NCBI RefSeq assembly: GCF_009184635.1
Contig: NZ_WELI01000007.1
Location: 1-64,000, forward strand
Reading direction: 5' to 3'
DNA: 64,000 bases
Source of the DNA: Rudanella paleaurantiibacter
GTDB lineage: Bacteria > Bacteroidota > Bacteroidia > Cytophagales > Spirosomataceae
The stretch's first letter is position 1. The number at the start of each line of letters is the position of its first letter. Position numbers and translations under genes: made by a program. Below the pieces are notes generated by a model that saw only the letters and a list, made by a program, of their open reading frames with translations, ran no database searches and was not told the origin of the DNA. Positions 27,238 to 35,175 of the stretch are shown one piece after another.

Positions 27238-28077
27238 ATGCGCCTGTACAAAACCCGCTCCGGCCTCGTTGTTCAACACGAAAATCAGTTTTACCGCGCC
27301 CCCACCGACGATTGGGACTACCTCGTTAACGAAGACAATCTCCACGAGTATCTGACACAGACTATTGCTACGGCAAGCCCGTCGGATGAGTGTCGTGCCT
27401 GGGTTGAAACCGGTTTATTGGCCCCCATCGGTCAACAGGAGGTCTGGGCGGCCGGTGTTACGTACCTACGTAGCCGCGACGCCCGCATGGAGGAGTCGAA
27501 AAAATCGGGGGGCGATAATTTTTACGACCGGGTGTACGATGCCGAGCGCCCCGAACTGTTTTTTAAATCGACGGCGTTGCGCGTGGTTGGCCCCGGTGGG
27601 TCGGTGCGGATTCGGCGTGATTCGAGCTGGAATGTGCCTGAGCCTGAGCTTACCCTGATGATTACCTCATCGGGCAAGATTGTGGGTTACACGTGCGGTA
27701 ACGATATGAGTTCGCGCAGTATTGAGGGCGAGAATCCTCTTTATCTGCCTCAGGCCAAAACCTACGACGGTGCGGCTGCATTGGGCCCCTGCGTGTATAT
27801 TCCGGCCGCCCCAATTGACCCCGAAACCACCATCGGTCTGGTGATTCGGCGGGGGGGCGAGGTGGCTTTTGAGGGCCAGATTCAGATCAACCAGATGAAG
27901 CGGCAACATACCGAGCTGGTTTCGTTCCTGTTCCGCGAATGCTCGTTTCCGCACGGTTGCTTCCTCATGACGGGTACCGGGCTTGTTCCCCCCGACGATT
28001 TTACCCTGTTGCCGGGCGACGTGGTGCAGATCACCATTGCTGGTATCGGGACGCTCGAAAACCCGGTAGCCGAATAG
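27238..28077 (+). CDS. fumarylacetoacetate hydrolase (FAH) family enzyme
   Basis: The 279-residue protein has the FAH fold and metal ligands: VPEPELTLMI (Glu-x-Glu near 140-142), GYTCGNDMSSRSIEGENP, AKTYDGAAALGP and a late GTGLVPPDDFTLLPGDVV. The family cleaves or dehydrates 2-keto acids. Length and motifs would suit a sugar-acid dehydratase such as 2-keto-3-deoxy-arabinonate dehydratase as well as an acylpyruvase, and the sequence alone does not decide. No pathway neighbours are present. It converges with purK, with hairpin repeats between. Confidence 0.82.
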   Translation: MRLYKTRSGLVVQHENQFYRAPTDDWDYLVNEDNLHEYLTQTIATASPSDECRAWVETGLLAPIGQQEVWAAGVTYLRSRDARMEESKKSGGDNFYDRVYDAERPELFFKSTALRVVGPGGSVRIRRDSSWNVPEPELTLMITSSGKIVGYTCGNDMSSRSIEGENPLYLPQAKTYDGAAALGPCVYIPAAPIDPETTIGLVIRRGGEVAFEGQIQINQMKRQHTELVSFLFRECSFPHGCFLMTGTGLVPPDDFTLLPGDVVQITIAGIGTLENPVAE

Positions 28078-28092
28078 GCAGGGGTTTCAAGC

Positions 28093-28240
28093 GAAAATGA
28101 ATGTATAATGTATAATGGATAATGGACCTCAGTACTGGACATTAGATGTTGGACATTAGACACTAGACCTCCCTCTATAAAGGTAGTAAGTCTAACGTCC
28201 AGTGTCTGAAGTCCGCATGTCCATTATCCATTTACTTTTG
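28093..28240. repeat. nested inverted repeat between the FAH gene and purK
   Basis: Perfect outer 14-bp arms (28114-28127 with 28219-28232, AATGGATAATGGAC) enclose a second layer of ATTAGAC/GTCTAA-type words (about 28133-28213). The inner core of about 80 bp is also found at 58883-58964 with few changes. Confidence 0.85.
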
Positions 28241-28249
28241 CTTTAGGAC

Positions 28250-29389
28250 CTATTCCGAAACCACCCGAATGGCCCCTTGTACGGCGGCTACTTTTTGCCG
28301 GAGGGTATCGAGGTCGGGGTCCATTACGGTGATGTGGCCCATTTTTCGGAAGGGCTTCGTGATCGCTTTCCCGTACAAAAACGGAAACACGCCGGGCATA
28401 GCCAACACGGTGTCGAGGCCCTCATAACGGGCCGGACCGGTATGCCCATCCTCGCCGAGCAGGTTGAGCATAGCCGCAGGCTGATAGCCGGTGGTGTCGC
28501 CCAGCGGCAGGTTCAGAATCGCGCGCCAGTGTTGCTCAAACTGCGAGGTAACATTGGCCCGGATGGTGTGGTGACCGCTGTTGTGGGGCCGGGGCGCTAC
28601 TTCGTTGAGGAGCACCTCGCCCTCTTTGGTCAGAAACAATTCCACCGCCAGTAACCCCACAATCCCGAAGGCTTCGGCAGTTTGGCGGGCAATGGTCTGT
28701 GCCTGTTGGTCGATAGATTCCGAGATCGAAGCCGGGGCAAACAGATAATCGACCAGATTAAGCTCCGGGTGAAACACCATCTCGACCGTCGGGAAGGTTT
28801 GCACCTCACCGCGCTCATTGCGGGCCACAATTACCGCCAGTTCTTTTTCAAAATCAACCGCTTTTTCGAGCACACCGGGCGCATCAAACGCCTTGTGCAG
28901 ATCGGCGGTGGTGGCAACACGTTGCACACCCCGGCCATCGTATCCGTCGCGGCCGAGCTTATGAAACGCAGGCAGCAGGTCGGGGTTTTGCGCCACCTGT
29001 CGGCTCACATCGGCGCGGTCGTCGGTAAGCACAAAGTCGGCTGTAGGGAGGTTATGATCCCGGAAAAACTGTTTCTGAAGCCGTTTGTCCTGAATGGTAC
29101 GAATCACGGCCGGTTGCGGAAACACCTGCTTGCCTTCGCGTTGGAGGGCTTCGAGGGCCTCAACGTTTACTTTTTCGATCTCGATGGTGATCACATCGAC
29201 ACCCTGCCCGAATTGGTACACCGTGTCGTAGTCAGTCAGGGAGCCTTGCTGAAAATGAGTGCAGAGGTGTCGGCACGAAGCCTGCGCGTCGGGGTCGAGC
29301 ACATGGATACGGAGATTCCAGTCAATGCTGGCTTGCAGGAGCATCAGGCCAAGCTGACCCCCACCGAGGATACCGATAGTAGGATTCAA
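28250..29389 (-). CDS. purK: N5-carboxyaminoimidazole ribonucleotide synthase
   Basis: The 379-residue ATP-grasp enzyme of purine synthesis carboxylates AIR to N5-CAIR. Visible motifs are PTIGILGGGQLGLML, DVITIEIEKV, KLGRDGYDGRGV, EKAVDFEKELAVIVAR and VNEVAPRPHNSGHHT. A TTG start at 29389 is proposed because the family begins at this point. A TAATTTTG -7 element at 29444-29451 would start transcription downstream of the only upstream ATG (29479). Using 29479 would add 30 residues with no family match. The partner purE is not adjacent. ArfB lies upstream on the same strand. Confidence 0.92.
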   Translation of the reverse strand: MNPTIGILGGGQLGLMLLQASIDWNLRIHVLDPDAQASCRHLCTHFQQGSLTDYDTVYQFGQGVDVITIEIEKVNVEALEALQREGKQVFPQPAVIRTIQDKRLQKQFFRDHNLPTADFVLTDDRADVSRQVAQNPDLLPAFHKLGRDGYDGRGVQRVATTADLHKAFDAPGVLEKAVDFEKELAVIVARNERGEVQTFPTVEMVFHPELNLVDYLFAPASISESIDQQAQTIARQTAEAFGIVGLLAVELFLTKEGEVLLNEVAPRPHNSGHHTIRANVTSQFEQHWRAILNLPLGDTTGYQPAAMLNLLGEDGHTGPARYEGLDTVLAMPGVFPFLYGKAITKPFRKMGHITVMDPDLDTLRQKVAAVQGAIRVVSE

Positions 29390-29443
29390 AACAAAAAACC
29401 GGGACGCCGGTGCGAAAGAATACCGTTGAACAAGAATACAGGG

Positions 29444-29451
29444 CAAAATTA
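29444..29451 (-). promoter_or_regulatory. -7 element of purK
   Basis: On the minus strand this reads TAATTTTG. Transcription near 29437 leaves a 48-nt leader before the proposed TTG start and excludes the ATG at 29479. The -33 element is not clear. Confidence 0.45.
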
Positions 29452-29485
29452 ACCCACTTTCACGGATTTTGATGGGCAAGCCCGT

Positions 29486-29893
29486 TTACTCACCCGGATC
29501 AACCCGGCGCCGGTTGGTTTTCAGGGTACTCCGCAGCCGTTTGTCGGTGCGTCGTTCTTCTACGGCCGCCCGGCTGGGGCGCGTTGGTCGGCGGGGCTTC
29601 GGTGTTTCAAACGCCTTCTCGATCAACCGCAAAAACTTACGCGTCACTTTTTCGCGGTTGCCCAGCTGCGTCCGTTCAGTTTGGTGAGTAAGTACCAGCT
29701 CGCCCTCGCCCGTGAGTTTAGAGGCCAGTTTTTCGAACAGAATGGCCCGTTCGGCATCGGTGAGCAGGGCTGAGTCGCGCACCGAAAAACGCAGCTCGGC
29801 CTTGGTGGCCACTTTGTTCACGTTCTGGCCACCCGCGCCACCGCTACGGGCAAATTGGTACGTCAGTTCGGGCAACAGTCGGATGGCATCCAT
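29486..29893 (-). CDS. arfB: alternative ribosome-rescue factor B (peptidyl-tRNA hydrolase)
   Basis: The 135-residue protein has the release-factor GGQ motif in SGGAGGQNVNKVATKAEL (about 18-35) and a basic C-terminal tail (KRLRSTLKTNRRR) that enters the mRNA channel. ArfB hydrolyses peptidyl-tRNA on stalled ribosomes. It lacks stop-codon recognition domains and has normal length. It lies 96 bp upstream of the preferred purK start on the same strand and may share a transcript with it. Confidence 0.93.
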   Translation of the reverse strand: MDAIRLLPELTYQFARSGGAGGQNVNKVATKAELRFSVRDSALLTDAERAILFEKLASKLTGEGELVLTHQTERTQLGNREKVTRKFLRLIEKAFETPKPRRPTRPSRAAVEERRTDKRLRSTLKTNRRRVDPGE

Positions 29894-30077
29894 GCGGGTG
29901 AGGGGAGGGAAAAAGCCCCCGTTTGAGGGCGTTCGGGCGCGAAATAAAGGAACAGGAACCTCACGTCCAATTTTCCGTCAAAATATAAACATTGTAGAGT
30001 CGGTAGAGTTTTGAGTCGTAGATAGTACAGCAACCACGGTGGTGTATGGTATTCATACCCCCGAACACTCAACGATT

Positions 30078-30443
30078 ATGACTTCGCAAAATGAACAAAT
30101 CACGGCTCTGATTGAGCAGACTGCCGATTCATTCGACGGCAGTATCCAGTCGACCACGGCTATCGACGGCATGTCGGTCATTGACCGGTGGATCGATGCC
30201 CTCGACGAAAACGGCGACGACCAAACCGACACCATCGCCGATATTCTGGAAGACCTCAAGGCCGAACTGAGTGTAGCCCGCCAGAACGAAACGCCCGACG
30301 TAGAATCTATTCAGGAGCTTTTGCAGGAGCTGATTGGTGAAACCCAGTCGTACATGCAAATGCCCGAAGCGAGTGCCCAGCAAACCGAACTGCAACGGCT
30401 CGTATCGACCCTCCAGAACATTCATACACAAATCAGCGCCTAA
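30078..30443 (+). CDS. small acidic helical protein, tandem family member A
   Basis: The 121-residue protein is of unknown function and the first of five tandem paralogues. It is predicted helical and acidic, without signal peptide, membrane segment or cysteine. The family pattern is visible: an N-terminal helix IEQTADSFDG, the core GMSVIDRWIDAL (about 31-42), ILEDLKAEL, then VESIQELLQEL and a final QRLVSTLQNIHTQI. It is the most divergent copy at its C-terminus. The start MTSQNEQ at 30078 aligns with the other copies, while the upstream 30039 start does not. The next copy begins 11 bp after its stop, so they are surely co-transcribed. Confidence 0.7.
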   Translation: MTSQNEQITALIEQTADSFDGSIQSTTAIDGMSVIDRWIDALDENGDDQTDTIADILEDLKAELSVARQNETPDVESIQELLQELIGETQSYMQMPEASAQQTELQRLVSTLQNIHTQISA

Positions 30444-30454
30444 ACTCAACGACC

Positions 30455-31192
30455 ATGCAACCGAACCAACAAACCACGCAACTCCTGAACCAGACCATCG
30501 ACACGTTTAACGGCGATGTGCAGGCCATTTCGCCCACAGATGGGGTGTCTCTGATCGATAACTGGATTAGTGCCCTGCACAGTGGCGACGCGTCGACCAA
30601 CCCAATTGCGAGTACCCTGAGCGAACTTAAAGTAGAGCTTCAGCGGGGCAATCCGGATTCTGAAACGATTCAGGCGTTGCTCGAGCAACTGGCCAGCCAG
30701 GCAGGTGAGGCCGGAAAAACCGCCGATGGTGCCGCCCAGTCGGCCCTGACCGAATTGTCGTTGGCGTTGCAGAGCTTTAGTCAGCAGCTTGGCGGTGAAA
30801 GCGGCCCGGCCAAAACCGGCGGCCAAGCGCCCATGACCAGCACCACCACCAATCAAAGTACACAGGGAACATACTCAACCGATATTGACATGGACGATCA
30901 GGCAGGCAGCAACGCGGGAGCCACGGGTGAATCGGGTAGTGAAAACTACGCTCGCCAATCGCCCGACGCGGGCAACACACAAGGGGGCGGTTCGTACGGC
31001 TCTGGGTACGGCACCGGCTCGTCGGGCGAAGACGAAACCCAGAACTCAGGTACCGAGCGGTCGATGAGTGCGGATATGGACGATAACGCCAGCCGTGCCC
31101 GGCTCGAAGGCGACTCTACCAGCAGTGGTTCCGATGATACCGACACGGGCGCGTCGAGCCCCGGTGCTGGTGGCCGGATGCCAGTTATGTAG
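30455..31192 (+). CDS. tandem family member B with disordered Gly/Ser/Asp tail
   Basis: The 245-residue protein has residues 1-112 forming the family core (TIDTFNGD, SPTDGVSLIDNWISAL, TLSELKVELQRGNPDSETI, LLEQLASQAGEA, LSLALQSFSQQLGG). An extension of about 130 residues follows, rich in Gly, Ser, Thr, Asp and Asn, with two related acidic motifs (DIDMDDQAG and SADMDDNAS) and GSYGSGYGTGSSG. Such a tail is expected to be disordered. Only this copy has it. There is no secretion signal. Its function is unknown, and the tail could serve as a flexible linker, spacer or interaction segment. Confidence 0.7.
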   Translation: MQPNQQTTQLLNQTIDTFNGDVQAISPTDGVSLIDNWISALHSGDASTNPIASTLSELKVELQRGNPDSETIQALLEQLASQAGEAGKTADGAAQSALTELSLALQSFSQQLGGESGPAKTGGQAPMTSTTTNQSTQGTYSTDIDMDDQAGSNAGATGESGSENYARQSPDAGNTQGGGSYGSGYGTGSSGEDETQNSGTERSMSADMDDNASRARLEGDSTSSGSDDTDTGASSPGAGGRMPVM

Positions 31193-31217
31193 GCCCATCA
31201 TCCAAATCACAGTCCGT

Positions 31218-31580
31218 ATGGATACGAAACAAACATCACCCCACGAGTCGCCGGCGCTGTCGCTCATCGATACCACGATTGAAGCGTTCGATCAGGGACA
31301 GGCCGCATCGCCCCAGGAGGGCATGTCGCTGCTGGGCGACTGGTTTTCGTCGGTAGAGAACAACGAACAGGCGGCCGACCTGATGCAACCCATGCAGGCG
31401 CTGCGCGACGAACTGCAACAGGGATCGCCCCGTAACACCCGCCTGGTGGACTTGCTGGAGCAACTGGCCGAGCTGACCGAGACGAAAGCAACGCAGGTAG
31501 ACGCCGACCTGGCGTCGCGACTAACTACCCTGTCGACAGCCCTGCGCAACTTTGCCGGGCAGCTTTCGACAACCGTGTAA
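31218..31580 (+). CDS. tandem family member C
   Basis: The 120-residue copy of the same unknown family carries SLIDTTIEAFDQGQ, SPQEGMSLLGDWFSSV, MQALRDELQQGSPRN, LVDLLEQLAEL and a C-terminal LTTLSTALRNFAGQL. The C-terminal LRNFxxQL closely matches members B and D. The start at 31218 (MDTKQ) is chosen because it lies 25 bp after member B and aligns with the other copies. The longer frame starting at 31068 overlaps B. A stem-loop with a T-rich tail follows, so transcription may drop after this gene. Confidence 0.7.
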   Translation: MDTKQTSPHESPALSLIDTTIEAFDQGQAASPQEGMSLLGDWFSSVENNEQAADLMQPMQALRDELQQGSPRNTRLVDLLEQLAELTETKATQVDADLASRLTTLSTALRNFAGQLSTTV

Positions 31581-31594
31581 ATCAACCCAATCAG

Positions 31595-31648
31595 AAACAA
31601 GGCGACAGGGTAGGCCCCTGTGCTTCCGGTTGCCTTGTTTTTCTTTTA
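31595..31648 (+). terminator. terminator or attenuator between family members C and D
   Basis: AAACAAGGC (31595-31603) pairs with GCCTTGTTT (31632-31640), with an inner ACAGGG/CCCTGT stem, followed by TTCTTTTATTCCTTTT. This looks like an intrinsic terminator and splits the five-gene array into A-B-C and D-E transcription units. Confidence 0.7.
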
Positions 31649-31659
31649 TTCCTTTTATC

Positions 31660-32004
31660 ATGGGTACAAACATTTTGGAACAACGGATGATCGAGGATAC
31701 CCTCGATTTTTTTCAGGGCAATGATGGGCTGGAGGTAAGCCCGGCTCAGGGCGTCATGCTGATCGACGGCTGGTTGCAGGCGTTGGAGCGCGACGCCAAT
31801 GTCGAGGGCATTCGTAACGGCCTACACCAGCTACGCGAAGAACTAAATCATCCCACACCCGACCCGGTTACGGTGAAAACGTTGCTGGACCAGCTGGCCG
31901 ATGCGGCCGAAGATATGGCTCAGGGGCCCAGCGCCGAAGGCATGTGGACCGGCCGACTACAAAGTATGAGCGAACTGTTACGTAACTTCAGTAATCAGCT
32001 ATGA
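31660..32004 (+). CDS. tandem family member D
   Basis: The 114-residue copy carries MIEDTLDFFQGND, SPAQGVMLIDGWLQAL, LHQLREELNHPTPD, VKTLLDQLADAAEDMAQG and the C-terminal MSELLRNFSNQL. It is acidic and helical, without signal peptide. The start at 31660 (MGTNILEQ) is preferred because the upstream frame from 31552 runs through the terminator. Its stop overlaps the start of member E by 4 bp, which implies translational coupling. Confidence 0.7.
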   Translation: MGTNILEQRMIEDTLDFFQGNDGLEVSPAQGVMLIDGWLQALERDANVEGIRNGLHQLREELNHPTPDPVTVKTLLDQLADAAEDMAQGPSAEGMWTGRLQSMSELLRNFSNQL

Positions 32005-32363
32005 ACCCCGAAAAAGATATACACGCCAAAACAACCGATCTTCTCGACCAGACAATGGATTTGCTGGAAGGGAACGTGGCCGAGATGACCCCGCAAAACG
32101 GCAAGGGTATCATTGACCAATGGATTGAGCAATTACGGCACAGCGAAAACACCACCGGTTTGGCGGGCTCGCTGGAACAACTGAAAAACGGACTCGAAGG
32201 TACCGGCCCCGATCCAGCCGAGCTGTCACAATTATTGCAGACCATGTCGGAGCAGGCTCGTCAGCTTGGCGTCACGCTGGGCCCGGAAGGAGACCTGTCG
32301 GTACGGATTGAGGGATTAGCCGCGGCTCTGCGTACAGCGGCCGGGCAATTTGGGCAAGCCTGA
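32001..32363 (+). CDS. tandem family member E
   Basis: The 120-residue last copy carries LLDQTMDLLEGN, TPQNGKGIIDQWIEQL, SLEQLKNGLEGTGPD, LSQLLQTMSEQARQL and a C-terminal GLAAALRTAAGQFGQA. It is coupled to member D by an ATGA overlap and followed by a strong terminator. Members A to E share about one residue in three with each other by eye, concentrated in the GxxLIDxW core. This level suggests old duplications kept by selection. The function is unknown. Confidence 0.7.
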   Translation: MNPEKDIHAKTTDLLDQTMDLLEGNVAEMTPQNGKGIIDQWIEQLRHSENTTGLAGSLEQLKNGLEGTGPDPAELSQLLQTMSEQARQLGVTLGPEGDLSVRIEGLAAALRTAAGQFGQA

Positions 32364-32386
32364 TTGGCTACCGACCTGTTGAATAA

Positions 32387-32418
32387 AAAAAACGCTGCCC
32401 GACCGGGCAGCGTTTTTT
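32387..32418. terminator. bidirectional terminator after the five-gene array
   Basis: A perfect 15-bp stem (32387-32401 with 32404-32418) of AAAAAACGCTGCCCG type has A- and T-runs on both outer ends. It can serve the array on the plus strand and the MBL gene on the minus strand. Confidence 0.92.
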
Positions 32419-32427
32419 GTGGATGAC

Positions 32428-33270
32428 TTATACCGTGAGTCGCTCGCCCAGCCGGAGTACCCGGTAGGGGGTTTGGTGGGTATGGCAAGCCTGGATAAAC
32501 TCGGCCGGGTTGGCGGTGTTGAACGCAAACAGGTCGTAGTGGTGGGGGATTACCTGCCCCGCGCCAATGGCTTTGCCCAGCCGGGCGGCCTCGTCGGGGT
32601 TCAGATTACCCGCTACCCGGCGTTCGGGTTTGTTGCCATTGATGGGCAGAAACGCCACATCGACCCCAAACGGTTGCAACAGGGTTTCGAGCCCGTCGAA
32701 CCAGAGCGTATCGCCCGAGTGGTAAAGCGTGTATGGCCCTACACGGGCGATAAACCCCATAAATCGGGGCCATCCCTGCGCGTCGCGTTCGAGTTCGTTG
32801 TGGGCAGCCGGTACGCCATACAACCGAAATGGGCCTAACTGGACCGTCTGCCCATCGGTAAGCCCCACGAGGGTGGGCGTGTTGGCTGCAAGACTGAGCC
32901 GGTCGGCCACAAAGGCCCGGTTAGCTTCGGGAAACACCAGCCGGGCGTCGGGGCTGTGGGCCAGAATGGGGCCGAGGGTTTCGGCGTCGAGGTGGTCGGT
33001 ATGGTTGTGGCTCGACGTGAGTACGTCGATGCGGGGGAGCCGGGCCGGATCAATTACCCGTTCCGAAATGCGGTCGTGCGGCTTGTCGGTGTGGGCGTAC
33101 TTTCGGGTGAGCGAGTCCGACAGGTACGGGTCGAAAAGCAGGTGCTGCCCGGCATACTGAATCAGAAAGCCACTCTGCCCCAGCCACCAGATATGCAGTT
33201 GGTCGGGCTGTTGCCGGGCGGTCTCGATGTCGGTAAGGAGGGCGTCGTCCTGAAGAAAAGGCGTAATCAT
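32428..33270 (-). CDS. UlaG-like MBL-fold hydrolase
   Basis: The 280-residue cytoplasmic protein has IWWLGQSGFLIQY, DPYLSD, the metal motif SSHNHTDHLD, PAAHNE, YHSGDT and IPHHYD, as in the UlaG/YtkL branch of metallo-beta-lactamase proteins (the type member is ascorbate-6-phosphate lactonase). No sugar phosphotransferase genes are nearby, so the substrate is not predicted. The start at 33270 (MITPFLQ) is favoured over 33303. It lies 67 bp downstream of the GH43 gene on the same strand, but its relation to the polysaccharide locus is uncertain. Confidence 0.83.
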   Translation of the reverse strand: MITPFLQDDALLTDIETARQQPDQLHIWWLGQSGFLIQYAGQHLLFDPYLSDSLTRKYAHTDKPHDRISERVIDPARLPRIDVLTSSHNHTDHLDAETLGPILAHSPDARLVFPEANRAFVADRLSLAANTPTLVGLTDGQTVQLGPFRLYGVPAAHNELERDAQGWPRFMGFIARVGPYTLYHSGDTLWFDGLETLLQPFGVDVAFLPINGNKPERRVAGNLNPDEAARLGKAIGAGQVIPHHYDLFAFNTANPAEFIQACHTHQTPYRVLRLGERLTV

Positions 33271-33336
33271 GGCGGAGGGTATGTTGCAGGGTAAAGTAAG
33301 CAAAAGTAGGCTATCTCCCCGACAAGGCTCCCGGTA

Positions 33337-34293
33337 TTACTCCAGCACGGGCCAGCCATTGCGGAATTTAAGCCGCCGGATGGCTATTTTCGACCGTCCC
33401 TTGTCGTCGGCATCGTAGTAATGAATGGAGGCCAGCGTTTGCTTACCCTCCCGCAAGACACCCACGTGTCCCGGCCCAATGTACGGCCCGGTTGTGCGCA
33501 GAACAAGGGTGCCGCCCCCGGCCGTCAGGTCGCGGCCTTCCCTATCCACAAACGGCCCGAGTGGGCTTGTGGACCGGCCCACCACAATGTAATACGTGCT
33601 GTTGAGTCCTTTGCAGCAAAACCCGTTGTTGACAAACAGGTAGTAGTAATTGCCCTCGCGGTGTAGGGCGGGCGCTTCCCAGTCGGATTGCCGCCCACCG
33701 GCTACCCGCCCAACGGTGGTGCCCGCTTTGACCTTCCCCGTGAGCGTATCCAGTTCGGCGGCTCCAATACCGCCGTGAAAGGAGCCATAGACCAGATACA
33801 CCCGCCCGTCGGTATCGCGCATGAGGCCGGGGTCAATCGCGTTGAAGTCGTCGCGTGTTTTGGACCTCACCACCATGCCTGCATCGGTCCATCGGTAGTC
33901 GGGCGATTGTGGGTCGAGGGTAGGAGAGGTAGCTACGCCGATGGCCGATACGGGCGAGCCGAACGTAGAACAGGAATAGTAGAGGTAGTATTTTCCGTTC
34001 ATGCGGATGCAGTCGGGCGCCCAGAAATGCCCTTTAAACCCCCGCACAGTGCTGTCAATCCAGTTGGGCCATGTTCCCCGTTCAAACACCGGTTTTTCGA
34101 GTTTCCACGTCTGAAGGTCGGTTGAGCTGACAGCCTGAATGCCGTGCCCGGTGGAGAAATACCAGTACCGGCCGGCCTCTTTCTGAAGGGTACTTGGGTC
34201 GTGTGTGGTAATGCCCGACGTAGAGACCGGTGTTTGGGCTACGGCCGTCAGGTGCGTCAGTAGAGCGAGCGACAGGATAAGTCGGGAAAGCAT
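33337..34293 (-). CDS. GH43 glycoside hydrolase, probable arabinan endo-1,5-alpha-L-arabinosidase
   Basis: The 318-residue exported enzyme has a signal peptide (1-19). The five-bladed propeller carries the GH43 catalytic residues: base Asp in THDPSTL, Asp in NAIDPGLM and acid Glu in SDWEAPAL. WAPDCIRMNGKYYLYYS and VGRSTSPLGPF are typical of arabinanase-type members (GH43 subfamily 4/5-like), which cleave alpha-1,5-arabinan inside the chain. It is the enzyme of the adjacent SusCD locus, separated from the DUF3823 gene by a 201-bp gap with hairpins. Confidence 0.87.
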   Translation of the reverse strand: MLSRLILSLALLTHLTAVAQTPVSTSGITTHDPSTLQKEAGRYWYFSTGHGIQAVSSTDLQTWKLEKPVFERGTWPNWIDSTVRGFKGHFWAPDCIRMNGKYYLYYSCSTFGSPVSAIGVATSPTLDPQSPDYRWTDAGMVVRSKTRDDFNAIDPGLMRDTDGRVYLVYGSFHGGIGAAELDTLTGKVKAGTTVGRVAGGRQSDWEAPALHREGNYYYLFVNNGFCCKGLNSTYYIVVGRSTSPLGPFVDREGRDLTAGGGTLVLRTTGPYIGPGHVGVLREGKQTLASIHYYDADDKGRSKIAIRRLKFRNGWPVLE

Positions 34294-34355
34294 GGGATGA
34301 AACCTGTTTTAACCTGTAACGATTCCGTTGAGTAGTCAGACAGAGTTAAATGTAT

Positions 34356-34438
34356 AATGAACAATGTGAAATGCACAATGAAATGACTGATTGTCAGCAG
34401 GTAATACGATTTTTGTTATGCATTTTACATTGTTCATT
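34356..34438. repeat. inverted repeat between GH43 and DUF3823 genes
   Basis: Arms 34356-34375 and 34419-34438 match at 19 of 20 positions as reverse complements. They are made of AATGAACAATG and AAATGCA words, akin to the families at 44563 and 55198. Confidence 0.88.
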
Positions 34439-34445
34439 CACTTAC

Positions 34446-34482
34446 AAGAGATGTCATCTTTCCGAACAAGATGACATCTCTT
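34446..34482 (-). terminator. stem-loop after the DUF3823 gene
   Basis: A perfect 15-bp stem AAGAGATGTCATCTT (34446-34460 with 34468-34482) has a 7-base loop and lies just downstream of the minus-strand susCD-DUF3823 operon. No T-run follows on that strand, so it may act as an RNA 3'-end stabiliser rather than a terminator. Confidence 0.65.
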
Positions 34483-34494
34483 CACAAAAAACCT

Positions 34495-35166
34495 TTACAA
34501 CGTAATCTTCTGCACGGGGCTGTAGAGCATCTCGGCCACCCCTACGGTTTTGACCCCAAGCCGGGCGTAGCAGTAGCCTTTACCCGTAACGGCGGCCGGT
34601 ACAGCAGCCGAAAACGCCAGCGATTTGGTCAGGTCCGACAAGGCGGCCCCGGTCAGGCTGTTGGAGCCCGCGTTGTTGTTGATATCGACAAACTGCGTAG
34701 CGCCTACGTACAGCGTAACCCGCTCGATGGCCCGGCCCGTTGCCACCTGCCCAATGGTGCAGTTGGCCGTAATGTTGGTGCCGGTTTTCTGGAATGCCGG
34801 ATTCCGAATCACGAAATAAGGCTGCACCGGTACGTCGACCTGCGCGCCCCCCCGCACCTGCACATTGATGGTATCGCTATTGTCGACCCACGGCCCATTG
34901 CCCCGTAACCGTACGAGCTTATAGTCGCCATCGAACACCACGGCCGAGAACGTACCCTCCTGCGACACATAGACCGGAATTTTGGTGAAAAGCTGGAAGC
35001 CCCGCTGCCATAGTTCGAGCTGTACGCCGTTGGTACGCACACCCACGGGCTGATTGTCGTAGATAACCCGGCCCGTAATGGTTGAGCTTGGCGGATCGAA
35101 ATTGTCTTTCTGACAGCCGCTGAGGAGAAGAACCCCCGCCAACAGGCTAAAATAGATGGATTTCAT
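34495..35166 (-). CDS. DUF3823 lipoprotein of the SusCD locus
   Basis: The 223-residue protein has a lipobox (LLLSGCQKD). The N-terminal DUF3823 domain (TITGRVIYDNQPVGVRTNGVQLELWQRG) has a transthyretin-like fold, and a second beta domain forms the C-terminus. In Bacteroidota DUF3823 proteins are surface lipoproteins encoded next to SusC/SusD and thought to bind glycan. It starts 9 bp after the susD stop, so it is the third gene of the operon. Confidence 0.88.
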   Translation of the reverse strand: MKSIYFSLLAGVLLLSGCQKDNFDPPSSTITGRVIYDNQPVGVRTNGVQLELWQRGFQLFTKIPVYVSQEGTFSAVVFDGDYKLVRLRGNGPWVDNSDTINVQVRGGAQVDVPVQPYFVIRNPAFQKTGTNITANCTIGQVATGRAIERVTLYVGATQFVDINNNAGSNSLTGAALSDLTKSLAFSAAVPAAVTGKGYCYARLGVKTVGVAEMLYSPVQKITL

Positions 35167-35175
35167 AGTCAGGTC

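Noticed and set aside
29390-29479. Longer purK start at ATG 29479
   Set aside because: The extra 30 residues lack family similarity and the proposed -7 element at 29444-29451 would start the transcript downstream of this ATG.
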